Below, piece after piece: positions 8,612-15,820 of a stretch of 64,000 nt of DNA. The notes beneath the pieces are model-generated. The model searched no databases. It saw nothing but the letters and a program-made list of their open reading frames with translations, and was not told where the DNA came from. The DNA comes from Sphingomonas sp. HDW15A. GTDB taxonomy: Bacteria; Pseudomonadota; Alphaproteobacteria; Sphingomonadales; Sphingomonadaceae. Each line of letters opens with the position of its first letter. The first letter of the stretch is position 1. Both the position numbers and the translations under genes were made by a program. The stretch covers positions 558,001 through 622,000 of the forward strand of contig NZ_CP049870.1 of assembly GCF_011301715.1 (NCBI RefSeq), read 5' to 3'.

Positions 8612-8701
8612 ATGCCTCACCTGGCTGGTAGCACCTTTGCGCTTTTGCTAATCGGAATTTCTCTGCTGATATTATGGAACGAGAATGGCGACTTTTACTG
8701 A
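8612..8701 (+). CDS. Possible 29-aa single-membrane-span peptide
   Basis: An ATG at 8612 opens a 29-codon frame that ends at 8701, overlapping the first 17 bases of the TIR gene at 8685. The product is MPHLAGSTFALLLIGISLLI followed by LWNENGDFY. Residues 6-22 form a clean hydrophobic segment ended by a polar tail. Overlap with the next start is typical of translational coupling, and small membrane peptides occur as effectors or regulators in defence operons. No strong ribosome site is visible and the frame is short, so it may be chance. Confidence 0.3.
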   Translation: MPHLAGSTFALLLIGISLLILWNENGDFY

Positions 8702-9260
8702 GCAACTGGTGCGGGAGCGCGCACGCCGTCAGACCACCTTTAGGTCTGCGGATGCCCTACTTAAGGAAAGCTCTGTTAGGTCTCCACCATCTCAGAATTA
8801 CGACATCTTTCTTAGCCACTCGGTGCTAGACGCCGAGATCGTCCTCGGTCTGAAGCTAATGCTCGAAGACCTCGGCCGCAGCGTTTACGTTGACTGGATT
8901 GATGATTATCAGCTTGATCGATCAAGAGTGACGCCCGCCACTGCCGATAGACTAAGGCAAAGGATGCGGCAGTGCCGATCGCTGATGTATCTTTACACAC
9001 AAAACTCGCCCAGTTCCAAGTGGATGCCTTGGGAGCTAGGGTTTAGCGATGGACATCATGGAGCCGTCGCCATCGTACCCGTAACCGTCCAGCCGCAGCA
9101 GAACTTTCAGGGCCAAGAATATCTAGGGATCTACCCGTGGGTTGGCGTTGCAATACCCCTCGCTGGGATACCTGAGCTTCGTATTCAGAAGAACCAGTTC
9201 GATTATCGAAGCTGGCAGACGTGGAAGGTGGCCCCGCGAGATTTCCGGGTCACCGCCTGA
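8685..9260 (+). CDS. TIR domain protein 1 of a Thoeris-like operon
   Basis: The 191-residue protein starts at ATG 8685. After about 37 polar residues comes a TIR fold: strand A YDIFLSHS at 39-46, helix A about 48-63, strand B SVYVDWID (about 66-73), strand C SLMYLYT, then SSKWMPWELGFSDG at about 110-123, where E117 sits in the position of the catalytic Glu of NAD-cleaving TIR enzymes. The protein is little more than the domain. TIR enzymes cleave NAD, either to deplete it or to make a cyclic ADP-ribose-type signal. It is the first gene of a four-gene set (TIR, TIR, TIR, SLOG). NADase activity is inferred from the conserved Glu. Confidence 0.85.
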   Translation: MATFTEQLVRERARRQTTFRSADALLKESSVRSPPSQNYDIFLSHSVLDAEIVLGLKLMLEDLGRSVYVDWIDDYQLDRSRVTPATADRLRQRMRQCRSLMYLYTQNSPSSKWMPWELGFSDGHHGAVAIVPVTVQPQQNFQGQEYLGIYPWVGVAIPLAGIPELRIQKNQFDYRSWQTWKVAPRDFRVTA

Positions 9261-9295
9261 GAATACCCTTTCAATCAGTTCGAACGGATCAAACG

Positions 9296-9895
9296 ATGGC
9301 ACGCCGTACCTTCTTCTCCTTTCACTATGCGCCGGATGTCTGGAGGGCGTGGAACGTCCGCAACAGCTGGGTTGTGCAGAACTCGCGGGAGAGCCAAGGC
9401 TTCTTTGACAGTAGCGTATTCGAGTCGAAGAAGCGCGAGAGCGAAGATGCGTTGAAACGCTTCCTGACAGCGGGTCTTAGCAATACTTCCGTGACCTGCG
9501 TTTTAGTAGGCACCGAAACCGCCAGCCGTCGATGGGTGCGCTACGAGATCGCCCGCACCGTCTTGAAGGGCAATGGTTTGCTGGCCGTCGACATTCACGG
9601 CGTTAAGAATAAGGATGGGAAAACCTCAACTAAAGGCGCCAATCCGCTCGCCTCGATGGGTCTCTACCTGGCCAACGGGAGTATATACCTAGCTGAATAT
9701 AGTGGCGGGAAGTGGGTGAAGTACTCGGATTACACGCTTGCCATACCGGCTCGGGACTTGTGGTTACCGGCACCAACTTCGTCTACAGTTATACCGTTAT
9801 CCAATCATTGCGAGCGTTACGACTACTGCACGCAAGACGGTTACAACAAACTCGCTGGGTGGATTGAGGCTGCGGCCAAGACGGCAGGTAAGTAG
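9296..9895 (+). CDS. thsB: ThsB-like TIR protein (MTH538/DUF1863 type)
   Basis: The 199-residue protein starts at ATG 9296 (the frame upstream to 9221 overlaps TIR1 and looks non-coding). It has the hallmarks of the MTH538-type TIR family that includes the Thoeris sensor ThsB: start RRTFFSFHY, then WNVRNSWVV, FFDSSVFE, a central NTSVTCVLVGTETASRRWVRYE with E84 at the catalytic position, GNGLLAVDIHGVKNKDG, then ANPLASMGLYL and 'YDYCTQDGYNKLAGWI' near the end. In Thoeris, ThsB responds to phage and makes a cyclic ADP-ribose isomer that activates ThsA. The spacing of 35 bases from TIR1 and 6 bases to TIR3 indicates one operon. No SIR2-type ThsA is present in the window. Confidence 0.85.
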   Translation: MARRTFFSFHYAPDVWRAWNVRNSWVVQNSRESQGFFDSSVFESKKRESEDALKRFLTAGLSNTSVTCVLVGTETASRRWVRYEIARTVLKGNGLLAVDIHGVKNKDGKTSTKGANPLASMGLYLANGSIYLAEYSGGKWVKYSDYTLAIPARDLWLPAPTSSTVIPLSNHCERYDYCTQDGYNKLAGWIEAAAKTAGK

Positions 9896-9901
9896 GACTG
9901 C

Positions 9902-11059
9902 GTGGCCTTCTATGAGCTCTTGATCCTGGGCAAACCAGAGAAGTGGCAAATGGCCGCGCTAGCTGATCGCCTTACCGAAGCAGCTCAGGTTTTCGATTTG
10001 GATGTGCCGTCCCAACTCGCGTGGAGGTCCGCCGATCAAGCCAGCCATCGCGAGAGGAAGGCTGCAACGGCAGCGGTGTTCTTCGGGGGTGATCTTGATG
10101 CCGACGGTGAACTAGTAGCCGAACTGCAGGCCGATGAAATCCCCGTCATCCCAGTGGTGGCGGCAGGAACGTCCTTCAACGATCAGGTGCCCGACGCTCT
10201 CCGGTCTACGAACGGATACTTCATCCCGGACGGCGACGATCAACTGGAAGCGCTTGCGGCGGTACTCCTTGAGTCGGTTGGCCTGCTGCACGAGCAACGG
10301 CGAGTTTTCGTAAGCTATCGGCGGACGGAGTCGCGCGAAGTCGCGGTGCAGTTACACGATCTGTTGAGCGCACGGAATTTCGACGTCTTCTTGGACACCC
10401 ACGATATCCGGCCCGGCAAGCCCTTTCAGGAGATGCTGTGGCATCGACTAGTCGATTGCGACCTAGTCATCGTGCTAGATACACCTGACTACTTCGGTAG
10501 CAAATGGACCACACAGGAGTTCGGTCGCGCCTTGGCCAAAGGCATTCACATCCTAAGACTAATCTGGCCGGGACACGCGCCATCGAGACACTTGAGTCTC
10601 GCCGACAGTATTCCTCTTAGCGGTCTCGACTTTACACCCGACAACCGCCTCACAGCGGCGTCCATTGGCCATATTGTACAGCGCGCCGAACGACTGCGCA
10701 GTCGGAGTATCGCCACCCGCCATCTTGAGATCGCCGGTAAGCTTAGACTGGAAATTGAGCGTATCGGCGGGCGCTTCGAAGGCATCGGAGCACATCGCTC
10801 GATATCTCTATCGCTGCCCTCCGGTCGGCGCGTCTGGGCTTATCCGGCTGTGGGCATACCAACCGCCGACATACTCAACGACGTGCAGAGTAAGGCGGAG
10901 AAAGCCGTCACGAAGGGTTTTCCGCTACTCATTTATGATCATGTCGGCATCAGGGACGCATGGCTTGATCATCTGAAGTGGCTCGACACTCATATCAGTG
11001 CTGTCCGTGCCTTGAGGGTCATGGACGCAGCTTGGGAGCTCGTAGCTTGGGACAATTAA
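9902..11059 (+). CDS. Multidomain TIR protein 3
   Basis: The 385-residue protein starts at GTG 9902, six bases after the ThsB-like stop. Residues 1-125 form an alpha/beta domain of unknown type (AAVFFGGDLD, then 'IPVIPVVAAG') that could be a second, degenerate TIR- or Rossmann-like sensor. Residues 132-240 are a canonical TIR domain: RRVFVSYRR, FDVFLDTHDIRPG, CDLVIVLDTPDYFGSKWTTQEFGRA, with E206 at the catalytic position, and GIHILRLIWPG. Residues 255-385 form an unknown C-terminal domain with LEIERIGGRFEGIGAHRSIS and a terminal 'RVMDAAWELVAWDN'. It is a plausible NAD-depleting effector or the signal-responsive partner. Its last 13 bases overlap the SLOG gene start. Confidence 0.85.
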   Translation: MAFYELLILGKPEKWQMAALADRLTEAAQVFDLDVPSQLAWRSADQASHRERKAATAAVFFGGDLDADGELVAELQADEIPVIPVVAAGTSFNDQVPDALRSTNGYFIPDGDDQLEALAAVLLESVGLLHEQRRVFVSYRRTESREVAVQLHDLLSARNFDVFLDTHDIRPGKPFQEMLWHRLVDCDLVIVLDTPDYFGSKWTTQEFGRALAKGIHILRLIWPGHAPSRHLSLADSIPLSGLDFTPDNRLTAASIGHIVQRAERLRSRSIATRHLEIAGKLRLEIERIGGRFEGIGAHRSISLSLPSGRRVWAYPAVGIPTADILNDVQSKAEKAVTKGFPLLIYDHVGIRDAWLDHLKWLDTHISAVRALRVMDAAWELVAWDN

Positions 11060-11712
11060 GCGGATCAGGGGCAATCTTCCTGTCGGCTGGTGTTCCCGAT
11101 CCGGATGCCAAACATTTCATGGGTGAGGGTGACTCGGCCGCAATCACAGCCGCTGTCTCAGCATTACTCTACGTCGCACTTGGCCGCCGTCGATTGGTTT
11201 GGGGTGGGCATCCCGCGATCACGCCTATGGTTTGGTCCGTCGCAGAAGCGATGAACGTTGACTATAGTGGGTGGGTTAGACTCTATCAGACGCTCGCCTT
11301 CAAGGACGACTTCCCGGAAGAAACTGCAAAGTTTCAAAATGTGGTTTTCACTGAGGCCGTGGGGTCAGATATTCCACTAAGCCTCGAGGTCATGCGCAAG
11401 AAGATGATCGGAGACACCAGCTTTGATGTGGCTGTCTTCATCGGAGGAATGGCCGGTATCATGGAGGAATACGAGCTCATTCGCGCATCAGCATGCCCTG
11501 TTAAGATCATTCCGCTCGCGTCAACAGGCGGAGCTGCTTTGTCTCTCCATCAGCAGGTTCAAGCAGATCCCGAGCTTGAAGAGGAGCTCGATTACGTCTC
11601 GCTCTTCCATAAGCAACTCGAGATTGATCCAAACGAGAGACGCTATCGGACGCCGAGTGAGCAGCCAGTAGAGATCGCCGATCGAATAACCGTCCCGTTC
11701 TCAAGGGAGTGA
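11047..11712 (+). CDS. Stand-alone SLOG-domain protein (TIR-associated)
   Basis: I choose the TTG at 11047, which has GGAG eight bases before it and overlaps the TIR3 stop by 13 bases; the frame open back to 10978 is a shadow of TIR3. The 221-residue protein is a single SLOG (SMF/DprA-LOG) Rossmann-like domain: strand 1 GAIFLSAGVPDPD, then RRRLVWGGHPAITP (about 48-60, Gly-rich nucleotide-binding loop) and FDVAVFIGGMAGIMEEYEL (about 127-145), the GGxxGxxxE motif typical of the superfamily. In Thoeris, the SLOG domain of ThsA binds the cyclic ADP-ribose signal. Here it stands alone with no SIR2 or other effector. It is most like the TIR-associated SLOG groups; the exact subgroup is not certain. 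Confidence 0.75.
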   Translation: MGQLSGSGAIFLSAGVPDPDAKHFMGEGDSAAITAAVSALLYVALGRRRLVWGGHPAITPMVWSVAEAMNVDYSGWVRLYQTLAFKDDFPEETAKFQNVVFTEAVGSDIPLSLEVMRKKMIGDTSFDVAVFIGGMAGIMEEYELIRASACPVKIIPLASTGGAALSLHQQVQADPELEEELDYVSLFHKQLEIDPNERRYRTPSEQPVEIADRITVPFSRE

Positions 11713-11826
11713 CCGTTGTTGGGCGCGCGCGGTGCAGCTTACCGCGGCCGGGTTGGGCACAAAGCGGCCATTAGGGGACGAAGGATTGAATTTGGAAAAA
11801 TCGTAACGATTCCATCGATCCAACGC

Positions 11827-11897
11827 TCGGGTGTAATCCGGGTGTAACTCGGGTGAAAACGACGAAAAAGGCCCATTTGAGCTCAATTCGGGTGAGA
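11827..11897 (+). repeat. Phased 11-bp direct repeats, possible integrase arm-type sites
   Basis: Three tandem units with the core CGGGTGTAA, CGGGTGTAA and CGGGTGAAA start at 11828, 11839 and 11850, exactly 11 bases (about one helical turn) apart. A fourth copy, CGGGTGAGA, starts at 11889. They lie 50-120 bases before a partial tRNA. Integrases of tRNA-targeting elements use short repeated arm sites flanking the core attachment site, so these could be such sites; a regulator-binding array is the alternative. Confidence 0.45.
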
Positions 11898-11948
11898 TTC
11901 CTTTAAAATAAATCGCAGATTTCTGCTATTTTTTAGCGGCTGCCTTCG

Positions 11949-11993
11949 TTGACATCGCAGGGGTCGCAAGTTCAATCCTTGCCACGCCCACCA
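11949..11993 (+). other. Partial tRNA (3' half), probable attachment site; tRNA-Val(GAC)-like
   Basis: The sequence reproduces the 3' half of a tRNA: an anticodon loop TTGACAT with a 3' anticodon stem CGCAG, variable region, a perfect T arm (GCAAG, loop TTCAATC, CTTGC), acceptor strand CACGCCC and terminal ACCA at 11990-11993. The 5' half (D arm and acceptor strand GGGCGTG) is missing. The TTGACAT loop points to tRNA-Val(GAC). Such a 3' tRNA remnant is what integration of a tRNA-targeting island leaves at its far end, with the intact tRNA at the other end, here expected to the left of the window. Confidence 0.6.
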
Positions 11994-12520
11994 TTATTTA
12001 TCTCAGTAAACGGCTGACTCGACGCGATATGCCGGCTCATATGCGGCAAGAAATCCATCTTGCCGATGTCTAGTCCCGCGTGGCGCAGCAACGCGTAGGC
12101 CATAGTCACGTGAAAATAGAAGTTCGGCGCGATCCAGTCCCGAATATCCTCTTCCGACGACATCACGAAACGGACCCCATTGGGCAATGTTAGATCGACG
12201 GTGGTGTCCGCATCTGCCCAGTCGGCCGCATCGCATTGATCGACATGCGCTCGAACCGCTGAAATGCGTTCACGGACCTCCGCGAGCGAACCGTATGAGT
12301 TCTCCTCAAGGGGAAGCGTTTTTCCGGCGACTTGATTTAGTGCCAGCAGTACTTGGTTGAGGGCGACACGGAACTGCATCTCAAGCGGGAACATATCCTC
12401 AGTGAGCTTCCGACTGAGCACATTATCCGCCATTCCGGCATCTTGAGCCTTACAGGCAAGGTGATCCAAAGTGCCAAGCATGTTGGCGAAGACCGTTCGA
12501 GCCGACTGTGCGTAAGACAT
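11972..12520 (-). CDS. DUF1993 family protein
   Basis: The 182-residue soluble helical protein resembles the DUF1993 family (DinB-like four-helix fold, unknown function): MSYAQSARTVFANMLGTLDHL at the start, then 'MFPLEMQFRVALNQVLLALNQVAG', DLTLPNGVRFVMS and 'APNFYFHVTMAYALLRHAG'. Family members usually end soon after the 'GKMDFL' segment; here the chain runs about 18 residues further. The last codons (NGGRGKD) are read from the antisense of the partial tRNA at 11949-11993, so the tail was probably created by integration. It is flanked by the two tRNA-end repeats at 11982 and 13202, which may mark a small second insertion. Confidence 0.75.
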   Translation of the reverse strand: MSYAQSARTVFANMLGTLDHLACKAQDAGMADNVLSRKLTEDMFPLEMQFRVALNQVLLALNQVAGKTLPLEENSYGSLAEVRERISAVRAHVDQCDAADWADADTTVDLTLPNGVRFVMSSEEDIRDWIAPNFYFHVTMAYALLRHAGLDIGKMDFLPHMSRHIASSQPFTEINNGGRGKD

Positions 12521-12968
12521 TCCCGTGCCTTCTGGAGGTTTTTCGGAGGGCTAGAACATCGCGATAGTTCGTCAACGAAAATTACCTGCGCTACCGGCAG
12601 TCGGCGTTTGAAATTAGCTCTTAGCTCGGGCGGTACCGAGGCATTCTGTAGGGCAGCATGAACTGCACGATCGGTGAGCGAAAGCGGTCTAGGTTCAGGC
12701 TTTCCTGGACCATCTGTACAGGCTTCCCGAGCAGGCGGGCAGAAACGGTCGAAGCGGAGGGCGCTGGCAAAGTGGGAGCCAGCGCGGCGGATTCCTTCAT
12801 AACAAACCACAGCACCACCTGCGCGATGCGTCCGGGACCAGGTCCAGACGCGGAATACCTCTTCAAGCGATTCCTTTCCGAAGTTGGAATCCCGTTAGGC
12901 CGAGCCGCTCCAGCGGACGGAAGGGGTCGGCCGTCAATCTGGAATCAGCGAAGTCTGCGGCTAGGAAG
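12521..12968. other. Non-coding or decayed stretch
   Basis: No open frame here has the composition of a real gene or a motif I can identify. Several overlapping frames exist on both strands but contradict each other. The stretch sits between the DUF1993 gene and an alpha/beta hydrolase remnant, and fits decayed island DNA. Confidence 0.4.
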
Positions 12969-13238
12969 TTGAGGCCATCTCAATTCATCACTTGCCCTGA
13001 CCTGGGTCACCTCGCGCATGAAGAGACCCCCGAATTGATCAGCTCGGCGATCAAGAACTTACTGGAAGGATACTCGAGCGGAAAGGTCGACAATTCTGCT
13101 CAAAAACAAAGCACCGCTCCGATGCCTTGTAATCTTATGGCTGTCCAAGACGCGCTCATTACTTACGGCGGGAGCGATCGACTGGTAAGTTTGAAACTAC
13201 TCCACGCCCACCATTTCTCCGTTTTTACCGCGGCTTGA
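12969..13238 (+). pseudogene. Remnant of an alpha/beta hydrolase C-terminus
   Basis: From 12969 a frame reads QFITCPDLGHLAHEETPELI and 'SSAIKNLLEGYSS'. The segment around GHLAHEE matches the catalytic-His region at the end of many alpha/beta hydrolases, where the His follows a strand and precedes the final helix. No upstream portion of the fold (nucleophile elbow GxSxG) is present, and the tail past about 13075 is unrelated. I therefore read it as a fragment left by an insertion or deletion. It ends just beyond the second tRNA-end repeat. Confidence 0.4.
13202..13215 (+). repeat. Second copy of the tRNA-end attachment core
   Basis: CCACGCCCACCATT occurs here and at 11982-11995, the latter being the acceptor end of the partial tRNA plus two flanking bases. 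No T arm precedes this second copy. It marks the border between island-like DNA and the chromosomal genes that begin at 13225, so it may be the outer attachment site, with 11996-13201 as a separately inserted segment. Confidence 0.4.
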
Positions 13239-14058
13239 CGAACTTCAGCGTCATCCTGTCGCTTTCCCCGATGGCGAGATATTTCTCGCGGTCCTGATCC
13301 TTGAGCCGCAGCGACGGCGGCAACGTCCACACACCGTCCGGCCAGTCAGCTGTATCCTTGGGATTCGCGTTGATCTCACTCGATCCGGCGAACTTGAACC
13401 CTGCCGCTTCGGCTAAGCGCCGAACCGTCGAGACCTTGATGTAGCCGCTGGTGCGCTCGCGCTCGGCGTCGGCGCTCTCTGGAAGCCGATGATCCTCGAT
13501 TCCGAGCACACCGCCTGGCTTCAGCATGGCGTAGATCTGACGGAAGGCTTCCGCGCTGTAATCCTGCTTATTGTCCCGGCGATAGCCCATCCGCCAATTA
13601 TGCACGTTGCGGAAGGTCAGCACTGCATCGGCCGTTCCCGCCGGAACCTCGGCGGCTTTTCCATCGAAAACAGGGAAGTCGGCAACCTTCAGTGCGCCGT
13701 AAGTCGCGGGATTGGCCTGCTTCAATTTGTCGATTCCGCTTCGACCCCAATCAGGCGCAGCGGTATAAAGGGTGCCTCCGCCCGCTGCGAGGTAGGGAGC
13801 CAATACCTCCGTGTACCAACCGCCGCCCGGCCAGATCTCGACGACGGTATCGCTCGGCTTGATGCCGAAAAAAGCTAGGGTTTCGGCGGGATGGCGATAA
13901 CGGTCGCGTGCACGGTTTGACTCCGTGCGGGTCGGCGCGGCCACGGCGGCCTTCAATGCGGACTTCTGATCGCCGGTCAGGGCACTTGGTGCCTTGGCCT
14001 GGGACGATGCCAGCGGCATTGCGGCTGCGAGCAACAAAATGGCGTAATGACGGCCCAT
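13225..14058 (-). CDS. Exported class I SAM-dependent methyltransferase-like protein
   Basis: The 277-residue protein begins with a signal peptide (MGRHYAILLLAAAMPLASSQAKA, cleavage about residue 22). It continues with a methyltransferase-like Rossmann fold: ETLAFFGIKPSDTVVEIWPGGGWYTEVLAPYLA (motif I), TADAVLTFRNVHNW (post-motif) and 'MLKPGGVLGIEDHRLP'. Exported proteins of this family (COG4798 type) are common in proteobacteria but their substrate is unknown, and it is unclear how they would obtain S-adenosylmethionine in the periplasm. Product-like oddities: the glycine loop is PGGGWYT rather than the usual GxGxG. It is the first ordinary chromosomal gene after the island and is followed by cpaF upstream on the same strand. 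Confidence 0.8.
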   Translation of the reverse strand: MGRHYAILLLAAAMPLASSQAKAPSALTGDQKSALKAAVAAPTRTESNRARDRYRHPAETLAFFGIKPSDTVVEIWPGGGWYTEVLAPYLAAGGGTLYTAAPDWGRSGIDKLKQANPATYGALKVADFPVFDGKAAEVPAGTADAVLTFRNVHNWRMGYRRDNKQDYSAEAFRQIYAMLKPGGVLGIEDHRLPESADAERERTSGYIKVSTVRRLAEAAGFKFAGSSEINANPKDTADWPDGVWTLPPSLRLKDQDREKYLAIGESDRMTLKFVKPR

Positions 14059-14125
14059 GACGATTTCCCCTCACTAATTGCGTCGATATTGGCGACGACA
14101 AGCGGAAGGGGCAAGGGTTGGGGCG

Positions 14126-15646
14126 TTACAGGCAGGCTTCCAGATACGGCTGGTCGAAACCGAACTGCTTGGCCTTTTCCAGCGTGTAGGGGCGCAGGCC
14201 CATGGCGCGGTATTCGCCGATGATCTTCCCGTCCGCAGTCTCATCCAGATACTCGAACTTGAACAGCTCCTGGGTGACGATGACTTCGCCTTCCATGCCG
14301 ATCACCTCGGTGATGTTGGTTGTGCGGCGTGAACCGTCGCGAAGGCGCTTCACCTGAACGATCAAGTCGACCGAGTCCGCGATCTGGCGAGAGATCGCTT
14401 CCTTCGGAATCTTGATGTCGCCCATCATGACCATGTTTTCCATACGGGCCAGGCATTCGCGCGGGCTGTTGGAGTGGAGTGTTGCCATTGAGCCGTCGTG
14501 ACCCGTGTTCATTGCCGCCAGGAGATCGAAGCACTCCTGGCCGCGAATTTCGCCCAGGATGATGCGGTCAGGACGCATACGCAGGGCGTTGATGACAAGG
14601 TCGCGAATGGTGATCGCGCCCTGGCCCTCGAGGTTTGGAGGCCGGGTTTCGAGCGGCAGCCAGTGCGGCTGTTGAAGCCGAAGCTCGGCTGCGTCCTCGA
14701 TGGTGATCACGCGCTCGCCCGGGTCAATCATCTTCGACAGTGCGTTGAGCATCGTCGTCTTACCAGAACCGGTACCACCGGAAATGACGATGTTCATGCG
14801 GCAGGCGCCGGCGATCTTTAGGCAAGTCGCCATCTTCTCCGACATCGAGCCGAAGCCACGCATCATGTCGAGCGTGATCGGCTTCTCGGAGAACTTACGA
14901 ATGGAGATGGCAGTGCCGCGAAGTGACAGCGGCGGGATAATGACGTTGACGCGGCTGCCGTCCTGGAGGCGGGCGTCGGCCAGCGGTGTGGTCTGGTCGA
15001 CGCGGCGGCCGACTTTGTTCACGATGCGCTGGGCGATCTGGAAAAGATGCTCCTCGTCGCGGAACTGGATCTGCGCCAGCTCCAGCTTGCCCTTGCGCTC
15101 GACAAAGCACTGGTCTGGGCCATTGACCATGATATCGCTGACGGCCGGATCGGCAAGCAGCTCTTCCAACGGACCGAGACCTAGAAGCTCGTCGACCAGG
15201 ACCTTTTCAAGCGCAAACTGCTCACGCCGGTTCAGGTTGATCTTCAGCTCGGTCAGGACCTCGGAGATGATCGGCCGGAATTCCTCCGCCAATTCGTCCT
15301 TGCCGAGGGTCGCGGCAGCTTCCGGGTCGACGCGCTCAAGGAGGCGCGGAAGCACCTGTTCCTTGATGCGGTGGACCGAAGCCTCGAAACCTTCGGATTT
15401 GGACGAGGCTGCTTCACCGCTGGCATTCTGGCGCTGGTTCAGGCGGTCGAGGGCACCCATGGGCGGCCCGCCCGCAGGCGAAGGCACGTCTCCAGGAAGA
15501 TCCTCGATCGGCGGAAACTGCTCTCCGCCTTCCTCAGGCGCATCAGCGCTTGCAGGCGAGCTGGGACCGCCCTTCATCGGCCTGGCCACGCCAAACTGCG
15601 GCCGGGAGCCCATGCCGTTGCGCTTACCGAATGCGTTCATGTCCAA
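14126..15646 (-). CDS. cpaF: CpaF/TadA family pilus-assembly ATPase
   Basis: The 506-residue protein has a Pro/Gly-rich N-terminal tail (about 1-70) followed by a secretion-ATPase core. Visible motifs are the helical N-domain ([18 protein letters not shown]), NMVNG-type '[20 protein letters not shown]', Walker [15 protein letters not shown], the Asp box with [16 protein letters not shown], a Walker B region [14 protein letters not shown] and the His box [15 protein letters not shown]. CpaF powers assembly of Flp/Tad pili at the cytoplasmic face of the inner membrane. The other tad genes are not next to it here. The start could be Met1 or Met3 (six bases apart). The gene is separated from atpC by about 175 bases. 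Confidence 0.93.
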   Translation of the reverse strand: MDMNAFGKRNGMGSRPQFGVARPMKGGPSSPASADAPEEGGEQFPPIEDLPGDVPSPAGGPPMGALDRLNQRQNASGEAASSKSEGFEASVHRIKEQVLPRLLERVDPEAAATLGKDELAEEFRPIISEVLTELKINLNRREQFALEKVLVDELLGLGPLEELLADPAVSDIMVNGPDQCFVERKGKLELAQIQFRDEEHLFQIAQRIVNKVGRRVDQTTPLADARLQDGSRVNVIIPPLSLRGTAISIRKFSEKPITLDMMRGFGSMSEKMATCLKIAGACRMNIVISGGTGSGKTTMLNALSKMIDPGERVITIEDAAELRLQQPHWLPLETRPPNLEGQGAITIRDLVINALRMRPDRIILGEIRGQECFDLLAAMNTGHDGSMATLHSNSPRECLARMENMVMMGDIKIPKEAISRQIADSVDLIVQVKRLRDGSRRTTNITEVIGMEGEVIVTQELFKFEYLDETADGKIIGEYRAMGLRPYTLEKAKQFGFDQPYLEACL

Positions 15647-15820
15647 CTCGTCCCGATCGTCCGTTATGGAAATCGGGATGGTGAATAAGCGCCAAACTTT
15701 TAGAAAAGACTAACCGCGATTAAATTCGTCGATCACGGGTCGAGCCGAGTTGATAGCCGCAAGAGAGAAGATATCAGCGCCGCGTCGAGGCATGCGCAAC
15801 GTCGTATACCGCCTCTGAAT

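Noticed and set aside
10978..11046. Start of the SLOG gene at GTG 10978
   Set aside because: The added codons lie wholly inside TIR3 and lack a ribosome site; TTG 11047 has GGAG at good distance and starts just before the fold.
12337..12866. Two overlapping minus-strand frames upstream of DUF1993
   Set aside because: They are low in recognisable motifs, conflict with each other, and the DUF1993 gene has its own clear start at 12520.
13202..13215. A second tRNA gene or T arm at the repeat
   Set aside because: Only the acceptor-end core is present; the bases before it cannot form a T stem, so no tRNA is called.
14700..15713. A 337-residue plus-strand frame opposite cpaF
   Set aside because: Antisense shadow of cpaF; Ser/Arg-rich and featureless.
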